A DNA stretch of 41,568 nt. Origin: Bacteroidota bacterium (GTDB lineage Bacteria > Bacteroidota > Bacteroidia > Bacteroidales > Paludibacteraceae). Of this stretch, positions 8,656-17,850 are shown one piece after another. Both the position numbers and the translations under genes were made by a program. Position 1 is the stretch's first letter; each line of letters begins with the position of its first letter. The notes under the pieces were generated by a model. It did no database searches. It saw nothing but the letters and a program-made list of their open reading frames with translations, and had not been told where the DNA came from. The stretch lies in contig JAUZOM010000009.1 in the NCBI GenBank assembly GCA_030706465.1, forward strand, positions 1-41,568, written 5' to 3'.

Positions 8656-10065
8656 ATGAAAGAAACGAAACACTCCATTTTTACCATTATTTTAGGATTA
8701 CTCTGCATTTTTCAGTTTGTATCTGGCGGTAATTTAGCCCAGAGCGATTCTGTAAATCAACCAAAAATAAGCAATGTGCTCTGTTATACTTATCCGCGAT
8801 TAAGTCCTAAATCAACCGATTATAAAGTACGAGTGAATAACAAAGATATTTTTGTTTACAGCACTTCTGCAGCTCCATTTGCAGCTTTTGCCTGTGATGG
8901 GCCTGTTACCGTTGAAATTGAAATGCCAAATGCCTCAAAAAACGTGACTGTTTCTCCTTTAAAAAATGGAATAAAAACTGTCATTGATGGTAATCATGTC
9001 AGATTTCAGCTACCTAAACCAATGTCAGTAGCCGTTGAAGTAAATGGCATGCCTCAGTTATATATTTATGCCAACCTAATAAATTCGACTGCTCCTTCTA
9101 TTTCGGACAGTAATGTGAAATACTTTAAAGCCGGTCAGGTTTATGAAGTTGGGGAACTTAAACTTAAGGATAATGAAACTCTTTATATTGAAGGAGGTGC
9201 AGTTGTACGTGGGTGCATAAGAGCTTCGTCTGCTAAAAATGTTCGCATAACTGGTTCTGGAATACTCGACGGAGGATATTACCACAAAGGAATTGATGAA
9301 GAAAGATCTATAGTATTCAAAGACTGTAAAAATGCTTTAATAGAGAATATTATCATGATAGAGCCCTCCTCCTGGATGATTGTTTTGGGTAGTTGTCAGA
9401 ACGTCACTGTCCAAAATGTAAAAGAGCTTGGAACTGTTAGCAGCACCGATGGAGTTGATATTGTTGGTTCGAAAAAAATCAGGATTAATAATTGTTTCTT
9501 CAGAAATGGGGATGACTGCGTGGCCATCAAAGCGCTTGATATGGGCAAATATGGAAATTTCAGTCAGGATGTTGAAGATGTTGAGGTTAGAGGCTGTTCT
9601 TTTATATCATATAGCGGAGGTCAGGCACTAGAGATAGGTCACGAGTTAAGAACAGCTTCTGTTCGAAATATACGGTTTACAGATTGTGACATCTTAGGAG
9701 TCCACGGATTTGGAGGCGTATTTGGCATTCACAATTCCGACAGAGCTCTTATTAGTAACATTCTTTACGAAAATATCAGAGTGGAACATTATTATGACAA
9801 ACTGATTGATATGCGCATAATTAAAAGTAGGTATTTCCAGGACCAAGAACGTGGACAAGTGCTCGATATTGTTTTCCGAAACATAACTGTAACCTTATCG
9901 CCTTACAATCCGGGATACTCCATTTCTACAATTGGAGGTTACGATGCTAATCACTTAATTCAAGATGTTACATTCGACAACTTTATGTTGAATGGAGTTA
10001 AAGTTCTAAATGGAGACCAATTAGATTTATTCACTAAACAAACAGCCAATATCAAATTCAAATAA
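8656..10065 (+). CDS. GH28 polygalacturonase-family pectinase
   Basis: Hydrolyses alpha-1,4 bonds of (rhamno)galacturonan, probably in the periplasm. It has 469 residues: a signal peptide (to about residue 24), an N-terminal beta domain (about 35-150), then a right-handed parallel beta-helix. The GH28 aspartates are present: Asp265 in SSTDGVDI, and Asp286/Asp287 in NGDDCVAIKA. His329 in LEIGHEL takes the place of the family GHG histidine. The usual RIK loop is not evident; the nearest equivalent is MRIIKSRYF. This divergence suggests a special substrate such as rhamnogalacturonan, xylogalacturonan or an exo-acting mode. Repeated coils of the type VRNIRFTDCDI and ISNILYENIRV are typical of the helix. 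It pairs with the CBM9-like gene just upstream. Confidence 0.9.
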   Translation: MKETKHSIFTIILGLLCIFQFVSGGNLAQSDSVNQPKISNVLCYTYPRLSPKSTDYKVRVNNKDIFVYSTSAAPFAAFACDGPVTVEIEMPNASKNVTVSPLKNGIKTVIDGNHVRFQLPKPMSVAVEVNGMPQLYIYANLINSTAPSISDSNVKYFKAGQVYEVGELKLKDNETLYIEGGAVVRGCIRASSAKNVRITGSGILDGGYYHKGIDEERSIVFKDCKNALIENIIMIEPSSWMIVLGSCQNVTVQNVKELGTVSSTDGVDIVGSKKIRINNCFFRNGDDCVAIKALDMGKYGNFSQDVEDVEVRGCSFISYSGGQALEIGHELRTASVRNIRFTDCDILGVHGFGGVFGIHNSDRALISNILYENIRVEHYYDKLIDMRIIKSRYFQDQERGQVLDIVFRNITVTLSPYNPGYSISTIGGYDANHLIQDVTFDNFMLNGVKVLNGDQLDLFTKQTANIKFK

Positions 10066-10177
10066 TTCCATAAAATGTTTTATTTGAATTCTTTATAATT
10101 ATTAGTTTCAATAACATTCACACTTTATTTATAATATAAATTGGGAAGCGGCTTTCGCAAAAAATCATTTAATATTA

Positions 10178-11134
10178 ATGAAAAACTTATTCATGTGTAC
10201 TTTATTAAAAGACTTATCCATCTTATTCTTTCTGTTATTCTCGATTACGGTTTTTTCTCAAAATTCATCAATTTCTAAAGCTAAAATTACTATGATCAGC
10301 GACGGAATAGCAAGACTAACAGTTGATCCTTATTCACCTGACACATCAGCGTCTAAGCAAATCCCAGGCATGGTATTGGTTTTTAGTGATGAGTTTAATT
10401 ATGAAGGGAAACCAGATCCTGCTAATTGGACTTTTGAGTCAGGATTTATTAGAAATGATGAGCTTCAATGGTATCAAAGTGACAATGCAAACTGTTCTAA
10501 TGGACGTTTGCTCATTGAGGGGCGCAGAGTTAATTTTCCAAATCCAAGCTATGTATCAGGAAGCACCAATTGGAAAACTAGCAGACAAACTATTAATTAC
10601 ACTTCATCGAGTATTCATTCCAAAGGGAAACATTCGTGGCTGTTTGGTCGATTTGAGGTGCGTGCCAGAATAGACACAACAAAAGGCTCCTGGCCAGCTA
10701 TATGGACACTCGGAATAAACGACGAATGGCCCGCCTGTGGTGAAATTGATTTAATGGAATTTTACAGAAAGAATTACGTTCCAAGTGTATTAGCAAATGT
10801 AGGTTGGGGTTCAGCCATAGAGAATGTAGCTATTTGGGATTCTTATTCGAAACCATTGTCCCAATTATTATTGCAAGACAGGGAATGGTCCAGGAAATAT
10901 CACATTTGGCGAATGGATTGGACAAAGGACTCAATTTGTTTATATATGGATGATGTGCTATATAACTGTACTTTATTAAAACAAACGTTGAATGTCAATG
11001 ATTCAAATCCATTTTTACAACCACACTTTATGTTGTTGAACCTGGCTCTAGGTTCAAATGGTGGAGAGCCAGCCAACTCAGTATTCCCGATAAATTACGA
11101 AGTTGATTACGTACGGATTTATCAAAAAAGATAA
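10178..11134 (+). CDS. GH16 endo-beta-glucanase/galactanase-family hydrolase
   Basis: A retaining endo-hydrolase of 318 residues. The signal peptide is long (about residues 1-27, ending FSQ). The GH16 jelly roll starts at LVFSDEFNYEGKPDPANWTF. A substrate-cleft strand SSSIHSKGKHSWLFGRFEVR follows. The catalytic motif GEIDLMEF carries Glu189 (nucleophile), Asp191 and Glu194 (acid/base). The end is MLLNLALGSNGG and NYEVDYVRIYQKR, both characteristic. The EIDLME spacing (ExDxxE) is the laminarinase/agarase/porphyranase type. Beta-1,3- or mixed-linkage glucan or a galactan are possible substrates, and sequence alone does not decide. It follows GH28 by 112 bases and may share its transcript. Confidence 0.92.
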   Translation: MKNLFMCTLLKDLSILFFLLFSITVFSQNSSISKAKITMISDGIARLTVDPYSPDTSASKQIPGMVLVFSDEFNYEGKPDPANWTFESGFIRNDELQWYQSDNANCSNGRLLIEGRRVNFPNPSYVSGSTNWKTSRQTINYTSSSIHSKGKHSWLFGRFEVRARIDTTKGSWPAIWTLGINDEWPACGEIDLMEFYRKNYVPSVLANVGWGSAIENVAIWDSYSKPLSQLLLQDREWSRKYHIWRMDWTKDSICLYMDDVLYNCTLLKQTLNVNDSNPFLQPHFMLLNLALGSNGGEPANSVFPINYEVDYVRIYQKR

Positions 11135-11445
11135 CAGATTTATTAGAAAATAGAACAGAGAATATATCCACTCTAGTTATTCTCCCCGATTAAGAAGAAT
11201 ATCCCGAATTTAAATATTATGGTCGAAACAATTATAAATCTTTGATCCTTTCGGCAATAATACAAATTGAATCCATGTTTTTAAGAAAGCTTTAATTAAT
11301 AATAATGTTGGAAGTTAATTTAATTTATCTAAATTAGAATCAATTGTTTATTGAGCCAATTTAATTGTAGGTGCTCAAAAACCGTAAATTTCACTTTATG
11401 AATCTATCCGACAGTAAACCCACTTATATACTTTAAACAATAATT
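11135..11445. other. AT-rich intergenic stretch
   Basis: I see no gene. Poly-A/T runs and a weak inverted repeat just after the GH16 stop are the only features. No convincing promoter was recognised, although a new transcript probably starts here. Confidence 0.4.
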
Positions 11446-11655
11446 ATGAAGGAAAAAATTGTAAACTACTCTATGGTAATTTTAGTATTAACTGTTTCTT
11501 TTGGTTTATTCCAAGCATGGGAAAAATCAAAAAAACCTTTTGCATTTTATTCAAAGAATGAAAACATAATTGAAAAATCTAAATACATGTCGAATCAACC
11601 GACTAAAGTTAAAACAAATCGAAACTATGTAGTGCAGATTCGTTTCGGAAAATAG
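11446..11655 (+). CDS. Small hypothetical membrane-anchored peptide (69 aa)
   Basis: The ATG at 11446 opens a short protein with one hydrophobic segment (VNYSMVILVLTVSFGLFQAW, about residues 6-25). A lysine- and asparagine-rich tail ending VVQIRFGK follows. I recognise no family. The single N-terminal segment suggests a membrane anchor or uncleaved signal. It precedes the esterase gene by 58 bases on the same strand and may be translated from the same mRNA, but codon-level evidence for such a short frame is thin. Confidence 0.4.
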   Translation: MKEKIVNYSMVILVLTVSFGLFQAWEKSKKPFAFYSKNENIIEKSKYMSNQPTKVKTNRNYVVQIRFGK

Positions 11656-11713
11656 TACACTGTAAATTGAATAAACCAGAACTAGCACCATCATAAAATC
11701 ACTAAAAAAACAT

Positions 11714-13663
11714 ATGATAATGAATCATAAATCTTTAATTTCTTTCTTACTATTTTTTTTCTGCTTAGGCAACTTTTCTGTGCAATCGGAGATTAAGCTC
11801 CCCTGTTTCATAAATAATGGAATGGTTTTACAACGAGATTTAGAAGTGCCTGTTTGGGGTTGGGCTTCTGCCGGAGAAAAAGTACAACTGGAATTTAAGG
11901 GAAAAACCTACAATACAGTGACCAGTAAAGACGGCAAATGGAATTTAAAATTGAAACCATCAAAAGCAGGTGGCCCATATCAAATGATTATCAAAGGAAG
12001 TAATTCAATTACTATAATGGACATACTTATTGGCGATGTTTGGTTGTGTTCTGGTCAATCAAATATGTCATTTGACATGGGAACTGTGGCTGATAAGTAT
12101 GCGAAAGAAATTGTATCTTCAGAAAATAGCCAAATCAGACAATTTATAGTAAAAAGGAAATATGGATTTAATGCAACCCCCGATGTTGAAACTGACTTAG
12201 GCTGGCAATCAGTCAATCCAAAAACGATAACAAATTTTACAGCAGTCGGTTATTTTTTTGCCAAAGAAATCTATGAGACATATAAAGTTCCGATAGGGCT
12301 CATTAATTGTAGTTATCCGGGCTCCCCTGCTCAAGCATGGATAAACGAATCTGCATTAAAACAGTTTCCTGCCTATTATGCTAAAGCAATTGAATATAAA
12401 GACACAGCTATCGTTAATAAAATTTGCAAAAACAACAAAAGAATTACTGATAAGTGGTATAATGAGGTACAACAAAACGACAAAGGGTTGCAAGAAAGAT
12501 GGGTTTCGAATAGTTCAGATAATTACAATGATTGGGGCTCTTTATCAATGCCAGATTTTTGGCAAGGTGCAGGACTAAAAAATATCACTGCTGGCATAGT
12601 CTGGTTAAAGAAAGACATTGATCTACCGACCTCATTAGCAGGAAAAAATGCGACATTATATTTAGGAAATATTGTCATGAGCGATTCGACTTACATTAAT
12701 GGTCATAAAATTGGATTTGTTAGTAACAGATATAATTCCAGGAAATATTTAGTTGATGGACAATTCTTGAAAAAAGGTAAAAATACAATTATGATCCGCA
12801 TTTTGAGCGAAAATGCCGAAGGTGGATTTATTAAAGACAAACCCTACAAATTAGATATTGACGGAACTTCAATTGATTTAAGTGGCAATTGGCAATATAA
12901 AATTGGCATTACTTCAAAGCCTCTTCAACGAGGAGATATAACGAACTTCTCTTATCAGCCTACTTCAATGTACTATGGAATGCTTTCACCCCTCATTGGC
13001 TATGGCATTAAAGGTGTAATTTGGTATCAGGGTGAAGGAAATTGTGGCAACCCCAAAGAATATCAATCATTATTTCCTGTACTTATCAATAGTTGGAGAA
13101 ACGAATGGGAACAAGGAGATTATCCGTTCTTATATGTTCAACTGGCAAACTTCAATCCGGCAGTAAACGAGCCTGGCGAGAGTAACTTGGCTGCACTGCA
13201 AGAGTCACAATCCATGGCACTTTCGCTGCCTCATACTGGCATGGCTGTGATTAATGACTTAGGCGAATGGAATGATGTCCATCCTTCCAATAAATACGAT
13301 GTCGGTAAGCGGCTTGCACTAGCAGCACAGAAGGTAGCTTACCACGACAAAAAAATAGTCAGCTTAGGCCCAACCTTTCTAAAAATGAAAATTGAAGGAA
13401 ATAAAATAATTATCGCCTTCTCAAATATCGGAAGTGGACTGATTGTGAAAGGAGGAAAAGAATTAAAACAATTCGCTATTGCGGGGGCTGATAAAAAATT
13501 TGTATGGGCAAAAGCAAAAATAATTGGAAACAAAGTGATCGTATGGAGTGATAAAATAAACTTGCCGGTTGCAGTCAGATATGCTTGGGCAGATAACCCG
13601 CAAGGTTCAAATCTATATAACCGGGAAGGTCTGCCTGCTTCTTGTTTCAGAACGGATAAGTAA
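11714..13663 (+). CDS. Sialate O-acetylesterase-like SGNH carbohydrate esterase (CE20-like)
   Basis: Predicted to remove O-acetyl groups from a glycan so that the glycosidases can proceed. It has 649 residues with a signal peptide at about 1-26. An N-terminal beta domain (LPCFINNGMVLQRDLEVPVWGWAS) leads into the SGNH fold, with nucleophile Ser116 in LCSGQSNM. A galactose-binding-like jelly roll is inserted (VWLKKDIDLP, TLYLGNIVMSDSTYINGHKI, KKGKNTIMIRI). The fold then resumes with GVIWYQGEGN and the catalytic Asp521/His523 pair in NDVHPSN. A second ATG lies 2 codons downstream and either may be the start. It stands 20 bases before the deacetylase gene, so the two form a unit. Despite the family name, the substrate is more likely an acetylated plant polysaccharide than sialic acid. 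Confidence 0.9.
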   Translation: MIMNHKSLISFLLFFFCLGNFSVQSEIKLPCFINNGMVLQRDLEVPVWGWASAGEKVQLEFKGKTYNTVTSKDGKWNLKLKPSKAGGPYQMIIKGSNSITIMDILIGDVWLCSGQSNMSFDMGTVADKYAKEIVSSENSQIRQFIVKRKYGFNATPDVETDLGWQSVNPKTITNFTAVGYFFAKEIYETYKVPIGLINCSYPGSPAQAWINESALKQFPAYYAKAIEYKDTAIVNKICKNNKRITDKWYNEVQQNDKGLQERWVSNSSDNYNDWGSLSMPDFWQGAGLKNITAGIVWLKKDIDLPTSLAGKNATLYLGNIVMSDSTYINGHKIGFVSNRYNSRKYLVDGQFLKKGKNTIMIRILSENAEGGFIKDKPYKLDIDGTSIDLSGNWQYKIGITSKPLQRGDITNFSYQPTSMYYGMLSPLIGYGIKGVIWYQGEGNCGNPKEYQSLFPVLINSWRNEWEQGDYPFLYVQLANFNPAVNEPGESNLAALQESQSMALSLPHTGMAVINDLGEWNDVHPSNKYDVGKRLALAAQKVAYHDKKIVSLGPTFLKMKIEGNKIIIAFSNIGSGLIVKGGKELKQFAIAGADKKFVWAKAKIIGNKVIVWSDKINLPVAVRYAWADNPQGSNLYNREGLPASCFRTDK

Positions 13664-13683
13664 ACATAAACAAATAAACCAGA

Positions 13684-14778
13684 ATGCATAACAAGTATAA
13701 AAAAGGTTGGTTAATAAGGACCCTTGTTGTATTAATAACCTTACATTGCTCATTAAATGCAAACAGTGGTAGTATTGGAGCTACAAAAGTATGCGAATTG
13801 AAAGACAATAAAAAGGCGGCCTATACTTTTACAACGGATGATGGCGTTGTAAGCGCCATCCAATCATACAATGTTGATTTTAAAAGGCTGAATCTACGCG
13901 GTTCTATGGCATTGGTTGCTGGATGGATTTCAGACAAATCACCCTCCAATTGGAATTTCTGGAATAAAATAATTGCAGATGGACATTTTGATGTTACCAA
14001 TCATTCGATGACACATATCTACTTCGATAAGCTCGGGTCCAGCGCCACAGGCCTCGACTCGTTAAATAATGAAATAAACGGGGCCCAAGTTCTTCTGAAG
14101 TCGAAATTATCCGGACAGGATATGATTACAATGGCTAATCCTTACATAATAAACTCCGGATCAGCCGACGAATTGATAAAACAACATCACTTTGCTGCAC
14201 GCAATGGGACTATTGGTTATAATACGCTAAATCCGACCGATGAAGATTGGTATCGGCTAAACTTTCAGAATACATTCAATCGTTCCAAGTTACGAGCCAC
14301 TTATCCAACTGAACTAAACAATTGTCTGGACTATGCTATCAAAAACAGAAAATGGCTTATCATACTTGCTCATGGAATAGGTAAAAATAGGGGGGAAATG
14401 GTTCAGGATTCCATTACATCACATTTTGAATACGTTGCCTCCAAATTGGATTCCGTATGGTGTGGAACTTTCAATGAACTCACCAAGTATATTCGTGAAA
14501 AGCAGCACATTTCCATTGCCATAAAAAAGAATTCTTCCACACGACTCGTGTTATCAGTTACCCACAACCTTGACACTAAGATATTCAATTTCCCGCTTAC
14601 TTTAAAAACACAAGTGTCACCCAATTGGAAAACAGTAAGAGTCATTCAAAACAATATAAGCCAAACACTAACTCCAAAGGTAGAAAATGGAAATCGCTAT
14701 CTTTATTATGATGTACAGCCTAATGGTGGAAATATTACATTGGTGAAATATCAAATTTCATCATCCTGCAGATATTGA
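13684..14778 (+). CDS. CE4-type polysaccharide deacetylase
   Basis: A secreted NodB-fold deacetylase of 364 residues. A signal peptide covers about residues 1-28. The first catalytic motif is TFTTDDG, with Asp52 and Asp53 at the positions of catalytic base and metal ligand. The second is NHSMTH, in which His107 and His111 complete the zinc site. Later LIILAHGIGKNRGEM matches the region holding the last catalytic His. The rest (about 270-364) is a beta-rich tail. It probably removes N- or O-acetyl groups. It follows the SGNH esterase by 20 bases, so two unrelated deacylases are co-expressed, pointing to a heavily acetylated substrate. Confidence 0.85.
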   Translation: MHNKYKKGWLIRTLVVLITLHCSLNANSGSIGATKVCELKDNKKAAYTFTTDDGVVSAIQSYNVDFKRLNLRGSMALVAGWISDKSPSNWNFWNKIIADGHFDVTNHSMTHIYFDKLGSSATGLDSLNNEINGAQVLLKSKLSGQDMITMANPYIINSGSADELIKQHHFAARNGTIGYNTLNPTDEDWYRLNFQNTFNRSKLRATYPTELNNCLDYAIKNRKWLIILAHGIGKNRGEMVQDSITSHFEYVASKLDSVWCGTFNELTKYIREKQHISIAIKKNSSTRLVLSVTHNLDTKIFNFPLTLKTQVSPNWKTVRVIQNNISQTLTPKVENGNRYLYYDVQPNGGNITLVKYQISSSCRY

Positions 14779-14948
14779 AATTACTCTTTTTGGTAAAAGT
14801 TCCGCCTTCATTATATCTCTAAGTAGAACAGTGCCTTTTATATTTAGATTTAACGGTGTAAATCCGGAAATTTTCTTTCAATTTTGAACCGACCATAGCT
14901 ATAACCGATTGAGAACAATAGTAGGACAAAATAACTGATAAATATGAC

Positions 14949-14956
14949 TAAATTTG
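14949..14956 (+). promoter_or_regulatory. -7 box TAAATTTG before the GH2 gene
   Basis: TAAATTTG is an exact fit to the Bacteroidota -7 consensus TAnnTTTG. It lies 33 bases before the ATG at 14990, which leaves a short leader. No good -33 TTG is seen at the usual distance. The box overlaps a TTG that could be misread as an upstream start, which supports 14990 as the true start. Confidence 0.45.
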
Positions 14957-14989
14957 TATCTTTCACAGGATTTAAACACAAAAACAGGA

Positions 14990-17776
14990 ATGAACAAAAA
15001 TATTTATATCACCTTAACTACAATCATACTATTACAAATAACTATTTGTAATAGCGCAGTGGCACAATCAATAAAACAAGAGAAACTAACAAATTTTGAA
15101 TTGTTGTCATCGGAACTGGTTTCTGCTTCCGGGTCAACTCTTTCTACTCAAAATTATAAACCAGATGTCCATTGGTTTCCAGTTCATATTCCGTCTACAG
15201 TATTAAGCGGATTAGTTGCGAATCACATTTATCCCGATCCATACTCAGGACTTAATAATATGCTTATTCCGGATGCTTCGGACTGTTTTAATAAGGAGTA
15301 TAATCTGGGACAATACAGTTACTTGCCAAATAGCCCGAATCCATGGAAAAAGCCATATTGGTACCGGACAACCTTCCATGTTCCATCAGAAGATAAGGGG
15401 CGCTTTTTTCAATTGATTTTTAAAGGTATCAATTACAGAGCCGCAGTTTGGCTGAATGGAGAACAGATTGCAGACTCAACTCAAATGGCAGGTATGTTTT
15501 TGGAGTACAGCATGAATGTCAGCCATTTGATTAAAGCCGGGGAACAAAATTACCTGGCAGTGAAGATATACCCGCTTGATTATCCTGGAACTCCTTCAAC
15601 GGAACAGTTGAAAGCGCTGGGTTCATTTTATCCTAATGGAGGGCCAACAGGTGATATTGGCAAAAATGTAACCATGCTTTGCTCTGTTGGTTGGGACTGG
15701 ATACCTCCTGTACGCGACAGAAATATGGGTATCTGGCAACCGGTTTATCTTCGAACATCCGGGGCTTCCATCATTAGTCAGCCACAACTTATTACCACTC
15801 TACCTAATCTTCCAACTGAGGATATTGCTGATATTTCCTTATCGTTAAATTTAATCAATCACAGTAAAATCAAAGAATCCGGAACACTGAACATTACGAT
15901 CAGCCCTGAAAACTTCAAGGGTGAATCGTTTGAATTTTCGAATACGATTACGCTTGATGCTCAAAAATCCATATTTATAAAACTTAATCCGAAAACTGAG
16001 AAATCACTACGCATAATAAATCCTCACCTTTGGTGGCCTAACGGATACGGACTTCCAAATCTTTATCGCATCCAATTGAAATATGTGATTGGTAATGCAG
16101 TTTCGGATGATACAACCTTTGTTTTTGGAATTCGAACGGTGAGTAGTATCGCTTATGAAGAGAAAGGCAAATTCTTGCGCCGTGATTTTTATGTAAATGG
16201 TAAAAAAGTGAATCTGACAGGAGGTGCCTGGGTGCCTGACATGATGCTTAATCGTGATTCAATTCGCTATGACAATGAATTACGGCTATGTAGAAACGCT
16301 AATATTAACCTGATACGTATTTGGGGAGGTGGAATTACTCCTCCAGACGATTTCTTTAATGCTGCTGATCGTAACGGTTTGTTGGTTTGGTCGGATTTCT
16401 GGATTACCGGCGATACGAACGGAGAATTCAAGGGCTCAGCCGACTGGCCATTGGAGGCTAACGTATTTATTAAAAACGTAACCAGTACAATTTTAAGGAT
16501 ACGTAATCATCCCTGTTTACTGGTATGGACAGGAGGAAACGAAGGCCATGCCCGCAAGGAGCTTTACGATGCCATGAGAAATTGTGTTATTCAGCTTGAT
16601 GGCACGCGTCCGTTTATTCCAAGCTCTTCGGGTTTTGCTAAATTACCCGCTGATTGGAAAGGGTCCTGGCCTGATAATAAGCAGTCTGGAGTATATAGTG
16701 GTGGCCCTTATTCGTGGAAAACGCCTAAAGAATACTATGATTTGGCCAATAATGCCAAAGATTGGGTATTTAAGGATGAAACAGGTCTGCCTTCACAACC
16801 GCCATATAATATTCTTCCCAAGATTATTCCTAACCTGGTCTGGGATAAAGCCTTGCCATTCCCATTCAATAATAGTTGGGGGTATCACGACGCAGCCAAT
16901 GATAACTGCAAATATGAGTCTTATTACCAAAGTATGGTTAATAGTTATGGACAACCAACTTCAATGAAAGAGTTTTCAGATAAAATGCAGTTAATGAATG
17001 CTACTGGTTATCAGGCGATCTTTGAATCGGCAGGAAACAAGCTGAATGAAAACGGTGGTGTAATGCTTTGGAAGCTGAATGCTGCTTTCCCTAGTGTGGC
17101 GTGGCAAGTGTACGACTGGTATCTGGAACCCAATGCCGGTTATTATTCTATGCAAAATGCCTGCGAGCCGATTCACATACAATTCAGTCAGGATAATCAA
17201 ATTGTAACTATTGTAAACCGTTCATATTCTGGGACTAAAGCTCTAACAGTTGAAAGCAGTATTTATTCTGTAAATTCGGAACTAATTGACCACCAAACGA
17301 AAGTTGTGGATATCAAAAAAGAATCGGTAACTAAAGTAATTCCATTATCTCAAGTACTGTCTCAAAGAAAGGATGTTTCTTTTGTGGTTTTGAGGCTGAA
17401 AGACGAAACAGGAAAAATTATTTCCAGAAATACATATTGGTTATCTCCTGATGATGACTTTAAGCCAATGTCCGGCATGAATAAAGCACAAATTAAAGCT
17501 TCTATTGTTAACAAAGAGCACATAGGCACACACTGTCAATGGACACTAAAAATTACAAATCCATCCGAACAGTTAGCCTTTTTTGTTCGTCCCATGTTAA
17601 TGAGTAGTGGCGAGGAAGTACTACCTAGTTTATGGTCTTCAAACTATATTACACTCAAACCTGCTGAATCTATTACAATGACAATAAATGCTCCGCTCCG
17701 AAATCTTGACATGGAAAATTTATCTTTCCAGATAGAAGGTTGGAATATAGATACTATCAGTTTATCAAGCAAATAA
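14990..17776 (+). CDS. GH2 beta-mannosidase / exo-beta-glucosaminidase-like hydrolase
   Basis: A secreted exo-glycosidase of 928 residues from the ATG at 14990. An upstream in-frame TTG at 14954 would add 12 residues without improving the signal peptide (MNKNIYITLTTIILLQITIC). Domains in order: sugar-binding jelly roll (AAVWLNGEQIADS, GMFLEYSMNVSHL), immunoglobulin-like domain, and TIM barrel (GGAWVPDMMLNRDSIRY, NINLIRIWGGGITPPDDFF, GLLVWSDFWITGD). Glu518 in WTGGNEGHA is the predicted acid/base and Glu661 in MKEFSDKMQ the predicted nucleophile. C-terminal beta-sandwich domains follow. The RIWGGG and WTGGNE wording places it nearer beta-mannosidases and exo-beta-D-glucosaminidases than classical LacZ. 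It may hydrolyse mannose-, glucosamine- or galactose-containing side chains. Confidence 0.87.
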   Translation: MNKNIYITLTTIILLQITICNSAVAQSIKQEKLTNFELLSSELVSASGSTLSTQNYKPDVHWFPVHIPSTVLSGLVANHIYPDPYSGLNNMLIPDASDCFNKEYNLGQYSYLPNSPNPWKKPYWYRTTFHVPSEDKGRFFQLIFKGINYRAAVWLNGEQIADSTQMAGMFLEYSMNVSHLIKAGEQNYLAVKIYPLDYPGTPSTEQLKALGSFYPNGGPTGDIGKNVTMLCSVGWDWIPPVRDRNMGIWQPVYLRTSGASIISQPQLITTLPNLPTEDIADISLSLNLINHSKIKESGTLNITISPENFKGESFEFSNTITLDAQKSIFIKLNPKTEKSLRIINPHLWWPNGYGLPNLYRIQLKYVIGNAVSDDTTFVFGIRTVSSIAYEEKGKFLRRDFYVNGKKVNLTGGAWVPDMMLNRDSIRYDNELRLCRNANINLIRIWGGGITPPDDFFNAADRNGLLVWSDFWITGDTNGEFKGSADWPLEANVFIKNVTSTILRIRNHPCLLVWTGGNEGHARKELYDAMRNCVIQLDGTRPFIPSSSGFAKLPADWKGSWPDNKQSGVYSGGPYSWKTPKEYYDLANNAKDWVFKDETGLPSQPPYNILPKIIPNLVWDKALPFPFNNSWGYHDAANDNCKYESYYQSMVNSYGQPTSMKEFSDKMQLMNATGYQAIFESAGNKLNENGGVMLWKLNAAFPSVAWQVYDWYLEPNAGYYSMQNACEPIHIQFSQDNQIVTIVNRSYSGTKALTVESSIYSVNSELIDHQTKVVDIKKESVTKVIPLSQVLSQRKDVSFVVLRLKDETGKIISRNTYWLSPDDDFKPMSGMNKAQIKASIVNKEHIGTHCQWTLKITNPSEQLAFFVRPMLMSSGEEVLPSLWSSNYITLKPAESITMTINAPLRNLDMENLSFQIEGWNIDTISLSSK

Positions 17777-17850
17777 ATATTACCTCACAGAACACCAATG
17801 ATTTGTCAACGTAGTTGTCTATCATTCAAAAAAAATATGAATTAAAAAAT

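Noticed and set aside
14954-14989. TTG start 12 codons upstream for the GH2 gene
   Set aside because: The TTG falls inside a TAAATTTG promoter box, and the ATG at 14990 starts a proper signal peptide.
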